Of a DNA stretch of 7,763 nt, positions 1-5,652 are shown one piece after another. Below the pieces are notes generated by a model that made no database searches, was not told the origin of the DNA, and worked only from the letters and a program-made list of their open reading frames with translations. Positions within the stretch are counted from its first letter, which is position 1. Each line of letters opens with the position of its first letter. Location: NCBI GenBank assembly GCA_020438665.1, contig JAGQUE010000279.1, positions 1 to 7,763 of the forward strand. The letters run 5' to 3'. Origin of the DNA: Nocardioidaceae bacterium. Lineage in GTDB: Bacteria; Actinomycetota; Actinomycetes; Propionibacteriales; Nocardioidaceae. The position numbers and the translations under genes were made by a program.

Positions 1-447
1 GTCGTGGTCGGCGTGCTGCTCGTGGCCGTGACGGGGATCCTCCGGCTCGACCCGGTGATCGCGCTGCTCGTCGGCCTCAACATCATCTGGACCGGTTATC
101 GCCTCATCTCCAGCTCGGTCGGCGGCCTCCTCGACCGCGCACTGGACCCCGACAAGCAGGCCGTGATCGACGGGACCCTCGCCGAGTTCTCGACCGAGCA
201 GGTGCGTTTCCACGCGGTCCGCACCCGCGAGGCCGGCCACCGCTCCTATGTGACCATGCACGTGCTGGTGCCCGGATCGTGGTCGGTGGCGCGCGGTCAC
301 GACCTGGCCGAGAACGTCGAGCGGCGGCTGCGCGAGCGGCTCCAGTCGGTCGATGTCGCGACCCATCTCGAGCCCATCGAGGACCCCCGGGCCTATGAGG
401 AGGAGCTGGGCGTCGAGTTCCCCGGTTCTTCCACAGGTGAGAGTTAG
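1..447 (+). CDS. Cation diffusion facilitator (CDF) family transporter, 3' part
   Basis: This is the C-terminal 148 residues of an inner-membrane divalent metal/proton antiporter; the 5' part lies outside the window. The visible frame opens in a hydrophobic helix (VVVGVLLVAVTGI), then the CDF pattern LDPVIALLVGLNIIWTGYRL followed by SSSVGGLLD, which fits the last two membrane helices and the exit into the cytosol. The remaining ~95 residues fit the cytoplasmic ferredoxin-like dimerisation domain: VRTREAGHRSYVTMHVLVPG, then a GHDLAENVERRL helix and a final THLEPIED strand, with the His residues usual there. The HxxxD metal site of the fifth helix would lie just upstream, so zinc, iron, manganese or cobalt preference cannot be read. 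The stop codon lies inside the left arm of a long inverted repeat. Family assignment is firm; substrate is unknown. Confidence 0.9.
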   Translation, partial: VVVGVLLVAVTGILRLDPVIALLVGLNIIWTGYRLISSSVGGLLDRALDPDKQAVIDGTLAEFSTEQVRFHAVRTREAGHRSYVTMHVLVPGSWSVARGHDLAENVERRLRERLQSVDVATHLEPIEDPRAYEEELGVEFPGSSTGES

Positions 448-495
448 TACGGAAGGTAGGAGATCTGCCTTCCGTACTAACTGAAACCTGTGGAA
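429..495. terminator. Long two-part inverted repeat, probable terminator or operator
   Basis: The outer arms TTCCACAGGT (429-438) and ACCTGTGGAA (486-495) are perfect complements. The inner arms AGTTAGTACGGAAGG (442-456) and CCTTCCGTACTAACT (468-482) are perfect too. The arms are separated by a symmetric 3x3 internal loop (439-441, 483-485). The 11-base centre can add four more pairs (two of them G-U), leaving a 3-base loop. The structure overlaps the stop codon of the CDF gene (445-447) and ends 38 bases before plsB. No T-run follows on either strand, so it would be an intrinsic terminator of the T-less type proposed for actinobacteria. A repressor site acting on the plsB promoter is the alternative. 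Confidence 0.65.
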
Positions 496-520
496 ACTAC
501 CGCTGAGGGTGGGGGCTCTC

Positions 521-534
521 TAGTCTGACGCCCG
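521..534 (+). promoter_or_regulatory. Candidate -10 box for leaderless plsB transcript
   Basis: TAGTCT at 521-526 matches the actinobacterial TANNNT -10 pattern and lies 7 bases before the GTG at 534, so transcription would be expected to begin at or next to the start codon. No Shine-Dalgarno sequence precedes the GTG, which agrees with leaderless translation. No convincing -35 hexamer is visible. Confidence 0.5.
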
Positions 535-2366
535 TGGACAATCACAGTGGCGGCGGGCGGAGCCCGGTCCAGGCGGTGATGGACTCCGAGGAGTTCACCA
601 AGACCGTCGCCGAGATCGCGGCCAGGACGGGGCGCAGCGAGGCCGCCGTACGACAGGAGGCGAAGGGCTGCCTGGAGGAGATGACCGCACAGGTCACCTC
701 GCAGGGGACCCGGGCCTGGGACCGGCTCGGCAGCTGGCTGACCCGGTCCTACACCATCGACGCCGACGTGTCCGGCCTCGCCGCGCTGCGGGAGCTGGGG
801 CGGGACCAGTCCCTGGTGTTCCTGCCCAACCACCGCTCCTACCTCGACCCGCTGGTGCTGCGGTCGATCCTCGGCAAGCACGGCTTCACGCCCAACCACA
901 TCCTGGGTGGCATCAACCTCGCCATGTGGCCGGTGTCGGAGGTGGGTCGTCGCAGCGGCCTGATCTTCATCCGTCGTACGACGCGCGACGACCCGATCTA
1001 CCCGGCGATGATGCGGCTCTACTTCGCGCTGCTGCTGCGCCAGCATGCCAACCTGGAGTGGTACTTCGAGGGCGGCCGCACCCGCACCGGCAAGCTCCGG
1101 CCGCCCAAGATGGGTGTGCTGCGCTACCTGGTGGACGCCTTCCTCAGCAACGGCGCCGGCGCATCCGACGTGGCACTGGTGCCCGTGGCGATCGTCTATG
1201 ACCAGCAGGCCGAGGTCGAGGCGCTGTCCTTCGAGGAGTCCGGCGGGACCAAGCGGCCCGAGAGTCTCGGTGCCCTGGTGCGGTTCGCGCGGGCGCAGTC
1301 GCGTGGCCGCGGCCGAGCGCACGTCCGGTTCGGTCCCCCGGTCTCGCTGCGCGAGTCGCTCGACGAGGCCGCGCAGCGCGCCGGCTCCGCCGACCCGCGC
1401 GAGGTGGTGCCGCGCGTGGCGTTCGAGGTGGCCCACCGGATCAACGCCGCGACCCCGATCACGCCGGCCGCGCTGGTCACGTTCGGGCTGCTCGACAACG
1501 ACGACCGCGCCATGACCCTGGGTGAGACGCTGGGGCTGCTCGAGCCGTTCCTGGCCTATGTCCGCCGCCGGGGCCTTCCGCTCACCTCCGACGTCGACCT
1601 GGGCAGACCCGAGGGCATGCGCCGGGCCCTGCGGACGCTGGTGCGCGAGGGCGTGGTCGAGGAGTACGACGGTGGGCTGGAGACGGTCTATGCGATCACC
1701 CGCGAGCGCCACCACGAGGCGGCGTTCTATCGCAACACGGTGACCCACTACTTCATCACCCGCGCGATCGTGGAGGTGGCGGCCGTCCAGGCACAGGAGG
1801 CGGCCACCGATCCCACCGCCGACCTGACCGCCTCGCTGTGGGACCACGCGCTGGCGATTCGAGACCTGCTCAAGTATGAGTTCTTCTTCGCGACCAAGGC
1901 TGAGTTCGACGCCGAGATCCGGGTCGAGACGGCGCTGGCCCTGCCGGACTGGAACAACGACCAGGTGACCGCCGACTCGGTGACCTCGGTGCTGCGCGCC
2001 AGCCCGTTGCTGCTCGCCCACCGCGTCGTCGGCCCGTTCCTGGAGGCCACCCAGGTGGTCGCCGCGCGGCTGGCGACGCGCGAGCCGGCCGCCCCGGTCG
2101 ACCAGGACGCCCTGGTGGCCGAGAGCCTCGGTGTGGCGCGGCAGCGGTGGCTCCAGCGCGAGCTCCACAGCGCCGAGTCGATCTCCAAGGACCTGATGAC
2201 CAACGCCGTCAAGCTCGCCGGCAACCGCGACCTGCTGGGCCCCGGCGGTGACGAGCTCCGCGCCGCTCGGGAGGCATTCTCGGCCGAGCTGGATGCCGTG
2301 GTCGCCGCCGTCGGCGTTGTCCGTGACGTCGCCCTCCGCTCTCTCTCCGTGGACAGGAGCTCATGA
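534..2366 (+). CDS. plsB: Glycerol-3-phosphate 1-O-acyltransferase, PlsB type
   Basis: This peripheral membrane enzyme acylates sn-1 of glycerol-3-phosphate to give lysophosphatidate, the first step of phospholipid and triacylglycerol synthesis. All four GPAT blocks are present in order: NHRSYLD (catalytic His100 and Asp105), GLIFIRR (residues 143-148), FEGGRTRTGK (Glu179-Gly-Gly-Arg182), and VPVAIVYD (216-223). EGGR and the VPVxIxYD block favour PlsB over PlsC. The ~380 residues after these blocks form the long C-terminal part found in PlsB-type enzymes. At 610 residues it is shorter than E. coli PlsB (~807) and mycobacterial PlsB2 (~790). GTG 534 is chosen because a TANNNT box precedes it at leaderless spacing; ATG 579 (residue 16) is possible but lacks a clear ribosome site. 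Its last four bases overlap the plsC start (ATGA), so the two are probably cotranscribed and translationally coupled. Confidence 0.93.
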   Translation: MDNHSGGGRSPVQAVMDSEEFTKTVAEIAARTGRSEAAVRQEAKGCLEEMTAQVTSQGTRAWDRLGSWLTRSYTIDADVSGLAALRELGRDQSLVFLPNHRSYLDPLVLRSILGKHGFTPNHILGGINLAMWPVSEVGRRSGLIFIRRTTRDDPIYPAMMRLYFALLLRQHANLEWYFEGGRTRTGKLRPPKMGVLRYLVDAFLSNGAGASDVALVPVAIVYDQQAEVEALSFEESGGTKRPESLGALVRFARAQSRGRGRAHVRFGPPVSLRESLDEAAQRAGSADPREVVPRVAFEVAHRINAATPITPAALVTFGLLDNDDRAMTLGETLGLLEPFLAYVRRRGLPLTSDVDLGRPEGMRRALRTLVREGVVEEYDGGLETVYAITRERHHEAAFYRNTVTHYFITRAIVEVAAVQAQEAATDPTADLTASLWDHALAIRDLLKYEFFFATKAEFDAEIRVETALALPDWNNDQVTADSVTSVLRASPLLLAHRVVGPFLEATQVVAARLATREPAAPVDQDALVAESLGVARQRWLQRELHSAESISKDLMTNAVKLAGNRDLLGPGGDELRAAREAFSAELDAVVAAVGVVRDVALRSLSVDRSS

Positions 2367-3799
2367 CCGTGGCCGACATCGACGACCTGATCGCCGACAT
2401 CGAGGCAGGCCCCCAGGGCCCCGAGGTCGGGGCCTTCTTCGACTTCGACGGGACCCTCATCGACGGCTACTCCGCTGCGCTCTATTTCCGCGAGCGGCTG
2501 ACGAGCGGCGACATTGGGGTCAGCGAGCTGTTCCAGACGATGGTCGAGATCTTCAACATGCAGCAGCGCGGCCACGACGTGACCAACCTGGTCAACGTGG
2601 CGCTGGGCGCCCTGGCTGGTCGCGAGCGCGCGGAGATCGACAAGCTGAGCCAGGAGCTCTGGCGCAGCAAGATCGCTCCCAAGGTGTTCCCGGAGGCGCG
2701 CCGTCTCGTGGCGGCCCACCTCGCCGCGGGTCACACGGTGGCGATGGCCAGCTCCGCGACCCGCTTCCAGGCCGAGGGGGCCGCCCGCGACCTCGACATC
2801 GAGCACCTGCTGGTGACCGAGGTCGAGGACATCGGCGGTGTGCTGACCGGCCGGGTCGACGGCCCGATCCTGTGGGGGCCCGGCAAGGCCGCCGCGGTCG
2901 TCGCGTTCGCCGCCGAGCAGGGCGTCGACCTCGACGAGTCCTATGCCTATGGCAACGGCGCCGAGGACGTCCCCTATCTCGAGACCGTGGGGCGTCCCCG
3001 CCCGCTGAACGCCGACGTGGGCCTGACCGGTGCCGCGGAGGAGCGCGGCTGGCGGGTCTATCGCCTCACCCGCCACCTCCGGCTGAACCCCGTGGCCGTC
3101 GTCCGGAGCGCCGCCTCGATGGTCGGCCTCGGCGCCGGGGTGGCGGCGGGCCTCGGCATGGGGCTGCTCAACCGCGACCGGGCGACGGCGCTCGAGGTGG
3201 CCTCGGCGGTTGGCTCCCAGCTGTCGCTCGCGGCGGCCGGCGTCAAGCTCGACATCACCGGTGAGGACAACATCTGGAAGGCCCGCCCGGCCGTGTTCGT
3301 GTTCAACCACCAGAGCCAGCTGGACGTCCCGATCCTCGGCGCGCTGATGCGGCGCGACTTCACCGGCGTCGCCAAGAAGGAGCTCGCCAAGGACCCGACC
3401 TTCGCCGCGATCGGCTGGCTCACCGAGATCGCCTATGTCGATCGGACCGACGTGGTGGCCGCCAAGAAGGCGCTCGAGCCGGCGATCGACCGGATCCGGG
3501 CCGGCAAGTCGCTGGTGATCGCGCCCGAGGGGACCCGATCACCCACGCCCAGGCCGCTGCCGTTCAAGAAGGGCGCCTTCCACCTGGCGATGCAGGCCGG
3601 GGTGCCGATGGTGCCGGTCGTCATCCGCAACGCGGGCGAGATCATGGCGGCCCACTCGCTGCTGGTGAACGCCGGCACCGTCCAGGTCGCCGTACTCCCG
3701 CCCATCGAGACGACCCGCTGGACCGTCAAGACCCTCGACAAGCAGGTGGCGCGGGTCCGGCAGATGTTCCTCGACACCCTCGCCGACTGGCCCGGCTGA
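2363..3799 (+). CDS. plsC: HAD-IB hydrolase / 1-acyl-sn-glycerol-3-phosphate acyltransferase fusion
   Basis: This 478-residue two-domain protein resembles mycobacterial Rv2483c (PlsC). The N-terminal HAD domain has motif I DFDGT (Asp27, Asp29), a motif II Ser in ASSAT (about 130), a motif III Lys (Lys175 in GPGK), and a motif IV of form GNGAED (197-202) with Asn where many HADs have the first acid. A hydrophobic Gly/Ala-rich stretch at about 245-270 may be a membrane helix. The C-terminal acyltransferase has NHQSQLD (His316, Asp321), PEGTRS (Glu389 to Ser393) and VPMVPV (414-419), and should transfer an acyl chain to sn-2 of lysophosphatidate to make phosphatidate. The HAD substrate is unknown; older 'phosphoserine phosphatase' labels for this family are not supported by the lipid context. 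AGGAG at 2355-2359 lies 3 bases before the ATG, inside plsB, with which it overlaps by 4 bases. Confidence 0.93.
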   Translation: MTVADIDDLIADIEAGPQGPEVGAFFDFDGTLIDGYSAALYFRERLTSGDIGVSELFQTMVEIFNMQQRGHDVTNLVNVALGALAGRERAEIDKLSQELWRSKIAPKVFPEARRLVAAHLAAGHTVAMASSATRFQAEGAARDLDIEHLLVTEVEDIGGVLTGRVDGPILWGPGKAAAVVAFAAEQGVDLDESYAYGNGAEDVPYLETVGRPRPLNADVGLTGAAEERGWRVYRLTRHLRLNPVAVVRSAASMVGLGAGVAAGLGMGLLNRDRATALEVASAVGSQLSLAAAGVKLDITGEDNIWKARPAVFVFNHQSQLDVPILGALMRRDFTGVAKKELAKDPTFAAIGWLTEIAYVDRTDVVAAKKALEPAIDRIRAGKSLVIAPEGTRSPTPRPLPFKKGAFHLAMQAGVPMVPVVIRNAGEIMAAHSLLVNAGTVQVAVLPPIETTRWTVKTLDKQVARVRQMFLDTLADWPG

Positions 3800-3842
3800 C
3801 GCCGGCACGTCCTTGAGCTGGCTGCTCGAGCGACCGAGTCGG

Positions 3843-3865
3843 ATGACGTCCTGGTGGGACGTCAT
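3843..3865. terminator. Hairpin between convergent genes, likely bidirectional terminator
   Basis: ATGACGTCC (3843-3851) and GGACGTCAT (3857-3865) form a perfect 9-bp stem with a 5-base loop, in the 62-base gap where plsC and the minus-strand gene meet tail to tail. It covers the stop codon of the minus-strand gene (3862-3864). No T-run follows on either side, so terminator function is inferred from position and symmetry. Confidence 0.6.
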
Positions 3866-4476
3866 ACGAACTGGCTGTCCGGGCGATCCTTCTCGATGAC
3901 GTTCTGACGCTCGGGCGACCAGGTGGCGTCGCGGCCGAACTGGGTCAGCAGCACCGAGAGGGCATTGCCCTCCTCGGGGTCGGCGTCGATGAGCCGGGCG
4001 GCCCGGCGCGGGCGCGGGACGAAGGAGTACCAGGACGAGACCGCTCGGACCAGGTCCGGGTCGAACCCCGGATCGTTGCCGAGCGCCGTCGCCAGGTCCC
4101 ACGCGTGGATCAGGTGGTGGGCCGCCAGCCGCTGGACGTAGTCCTCGCAGTCCTCCACGCCCGTCGGCAGGAAGACGATCCCGCCGTCTGGCACGCTGTG
4201 CCGCACGCAGTGGCGGGCGACCGCTGCGACGGCCCGGGCCGCCGCGTCGGGGTCGTCGCCGAGAACGTCGCCCTGGAGGAGGTCGGCGATCTCGGCCGGC
4301 AGCGCTCCCTCGAGCAGCGGGATGCTCCAGAGGTCGTCGAGGACGACATGGTTGATCAGCTCGCGGACGGTGCGACGGGCCGATGGCGTGGGCTGCTCCC
4401 AGTGGTCGCGCGCGACGGCGGACACACCGTTCAGCCAGGTCTGCAGGCAGCCCTCATAGAGGGCCGGGACGTCCAT
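3862..4476 (-). CDS. DinB-fold protein of the mycothiol-dependent maleylpyruvate isomerase family
   Basis: This cytosolic four-helix-bundle protein of 204 residues belongs to the actinobacterial DinB/MDMPI superfamily, whose studied members use mycothiol and a divalent metal for isomerisation or thiol transfer. The first helix has the usual TVRELINHVVLDDLW pattern with candidate metal ligand His43. The second signature is LAAHHLIHAWDLATALG, giving His120-x3-His124 followed by AWD. The end of the protein (LSVLLTQFGRDATW) resembles the C-terminal tail of TIGR03086-type proteins. ATG 4476 is preferred over TTG one codon upstream because AGGAGG (4488-4483) is 6 bases from the ATG and only 3 from the TTG. 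It lies 116 bases downstream of the other DinB-fold gene, in the same direction, and converges with plsC. Its substrate cannot be deduced. Confidence 0.88.
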   Translation of the reverse strand: MDVPALYEGCLQTWLNGVSAVARDHWEQPTPSARRTVRELINHVVLDDLWSIPLLEGALPAEIADLLQGDVLGDDPDAAARAVAAVARHCVRHSVPDGGIVFLPTGVEDCEDYVQRLAAHHLIHAWDLATALGNDPGFDPDLVRAVSSWYSFVPRPRRAARLIDADPEEGNALSVLLTQFGRDATWSPERQNVIEKDRPDSQFV

Positions 4477-4482
4477 CAACTT

Positions 4483-4488
4483 CCTCCT
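4483..4488 (-). promoter_or_regulatory. Ribosome binding site AGGAGG
   Basis: A consensus AGGAGG on the minus strand lies 6 bases upstream of ATG 4476. It decides between that ATG and the TTG at 4479, which would be too close. Confidence 0.8.
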
Positions 4489-4554
4489 CGGCCGGTCACT
4501 CCGAGAGGATCACGACCAACGGATTCTGATACACGGCCGCGCGACACGCCAGAG

Positions 4555-4584
4555 GGATCGGGCCCGAAGTCCGGATCGGGTCCG
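4555..4584. repeat. 12-bp direct repeat with weak stem-loop between the two DinB-fold genes
   Basis: GGATCGGGCCCG (4555-4566) and GGATCGGGTCCG (4573-4584) differ by one base and start 18 bases apart. Parts of them can also pair: CGGGCCCGA (4559-4567) with TCGGGTCCG (4576-4584), nine pairs with one G-U when read on the plus strand. It follows the stop of the upstream minus-strand gene (4593), so it could be a weak terminator or a regulator site. Both readings are tentative. Confidence 0.35.
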
Positions 4585-4592
4585 CGGCCGGG

Positions 4593-5129
4593 TCAGCGCC
4601 GCGTCAGCAGACCAGCGACATAGGCCGCCTGGCCGAGGTGTTGGGTGATGTCGTTGACCACCGAGACGAGGCGTACGGCGGCCGTCACGGGCGGGTCCCA
4701 GCGCTCGTCGACGACGACGTCGAGGTCGATCCCGGACAAGCCGTCGAGCACCAGGAGCGTGCGGGCGTGAACGTCGGCGTGGTAGCCGAGCAGGAGCGTC
4801 GCGTCACCGACGGCGAACGCCCCGACCTGGTCGGGCGAGTGGCCATAGCCGATCTCGCGCTCACCGTAGGGCAGGGCGAAGCGAGCGCTCCAGCCGCGCG
4901 CCGTCCAGACCTGCTCGGCCAGCTCGGCCATCAGACCCGTGGCCGTGGCAACGCCGGCGAGGTGGTCGTCCTGCACCCGGCTCAGATGCCAGACCAGCCA
5001 GCCGACGGAGTTGGCGTCGGCGTCGGGGCGCCACAGCACCTGCTCGGGGGTGAGCCCGTCGAGGGTGGTGGGCAGGTCGTCGTGGACCCGCCCGAAGGCG
5101 TCGCGGAGGACATCGATGGCGGTGGTCAT
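4593..5129 (-). CDS. DinB family protein, DUF664/mycothiol transferase-like
   Basis: This is a predicted cytosolic protein of 178 residues with the DinB layout. An N-terminal helix starts MTTAIDVLRDAFGRVHDDL, followed by LDGLTPEQVLWRPDADANSVGWLVWHLSRVQDDH with metal-ligand candidate His48. The C-terminal helix VVNDITQHLGQAAYVAGLL offers Asp160-x3-His164. The LTPEQLxWRP...NSxGWLxWHL pattern is typical of actinobacterial DUF664/DinB_2 proteins, many annotated as mycothiol-dependent transferases. ATG 5129 starts at the usual family N-terminus; the 30-codon upstream extension is basic, Pro/Ala-rich and unlike the family. No Shine-Dalgarno is visible, so translation may be leaderless (CAGACT lies 7 bases upstream) or coupled. 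It follows the rhodanese gene by 53 bases on the same strand, which makes a role with thiol or persulfide substrates possible but unproven. Confidence 0.87.
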   Translation of the reverse strand: MTTAIDVLRDAFGRVHDDLPTTLDGLTPEQVLWRPDADANSVGWLVWHLSRVQDDHLAGVATATGLMAELAEQVWTARGWSARFALPYGEREIGYGHSPDQVGAFAVGDATLLLGYHADVHARTLLVLDGLSGIDLDVVVDERWDPPVTAAVRLVSVVNDITQHLGQAAYVAGLLTRR

Positions 5130-5182
5130 GACTGCCAGTCTGCCGCGCGATGCCGGTGGCGTCAGCGCCGGAGCGGCTCGGC

Positions 5183-5632
5183 TCAGTCGGTGACGGACGT
5201 GCCGCCGTCGTTGGACCACGCCTCGATGCCACCGGCCAGGTCATAGACCGACGCGAACCCGGCGCCGGCGAGGTAGTCCTTGGCGACCCCGGACCGGTTG
5301 CCGGTGTGGCAATAGAGGGCATAGGTCCGGGTGGGGTCGAGACCGGCCACCTGGGCCTGGAACTGCGCGGGGTTCTCCACGTCCATGTTGACCGCGCCCT
5401 TGAGATGACCGGCCGCGAACTCCTCGGGGGTGCGCACGTCGATGATGGTGGTGCCGGCGACCTTGACGGCGGCCGCGAAGTCGGCCGGCGCGAGCGAGCT
5501 GCCGCTGCTGGGGGCGGCGCTGGCGGTGGGTCCGTCGGTCACGCTGACGGTGCTGTCGCTCCCACCGCAGGCGGCGAGGCCGAGGGTGAGGACGGCGGCG
5601 CCGAGGGCAGCCGCAAGACGACGACGGGACAT
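5183..5632 (-). CDS. Rhodanese-domain lipoprotein
   Basis: This 149-residue secreted, lipid-anchored sulfurtransferase-like protein starts with a classic lipoprotein signal: basic MSRRR, a hydrophobic core, and lipobox LAAC with Cys22 to be acylated. A Ser/Ala/Pro linker follows to about residue 46, then one rhodanese domain: TIIDVRTPEEFAAGHLKGAVNMD (62-84), active-site loop CHTGNRS with catalytic Cys108, and a final VYDLAGGIEAW. The loop length (C-x4-R-S) and intact Cys indicate a sulfane-sulfur transferase rather than an inactive or phosphatase-like homologue. ATG 5632 is chosen because AGGAGG at 5642-5637 sits 4 bases upstream and the signal peptide then has normal length. An in-frame ATG at 5656 overlaps the transporter stop as ATGA but would add 8 unneeded residues. 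It is probably cotranscribed with the upstream transporter. Acceptor and donor are unknown. Confidence 0.92.
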   Translation of the reverse strand: MSRRRLAAALGAAVLTLGLAACGGSDSTVSVTDGPTASAAPSSGSSLAPADFAAAVKVAGTTIIDVRTPEEFAAGHLKGAVNMDVENPAQFQAQVAGLDPTRTYALYCHTGNRSGVAKDYLAGAGFASVYDLAGGIEAWSNDGGTSVTD

Positions 5633-5636
5633 GGAT

Positions 5637-5642
5637 CCTCCT
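5637..5642 (-). promoter_or_regulatory. Ribosome binding site AGGAGG of the rhodanese lipoprotein gene
   Basis: A consensus AGGAGG on the minus strand, 4 bases before ATG 5632, lies downstream of the alternative ATG at 5656 and therefore supports the shorter protein. Confidence 0.8.
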
Positions 5643-5652
5643 GAGTGGATGG

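Noticed and set aside
477..2168. Long open frame on the minus strand opposite plsB
   Set aside because: The translation is Arg/Gly/His-rich with no domain, and the opposite strand encodes a PlsB with all catalytic motifs. Long antisense frames are expected in high-GC DNA.
2363..3073. Phosphoserine phosphatase (SerB) role for the HAD domain
   Set aside because: The label comes from distant HAD similarity; fusion to an acyltransferase and pairing with plsB point to lipid metabolism.
1748..3310. Long minus-strand open frame spanning the plsB/plsC junction
   Set aside because: It crosses two well-supported genes, has low-complexity composition and no recognisable motif.
5153..5171. Possible terminator hairpin between the rhodanese and DUF664-type genes
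   Set aside because: Only CCGGTG/CGCCGG can pair, with a G-U that becomes a mismatch on the transcribed strand; too weak to list.
5130..5219. 30-codon N-terminal extension of the DUF664-type gene
   Set aside because: It overlaps the end of the rhodanese gene, is basic and Pro-rich, and the family normally starts at the MTTAIDVL methionine.
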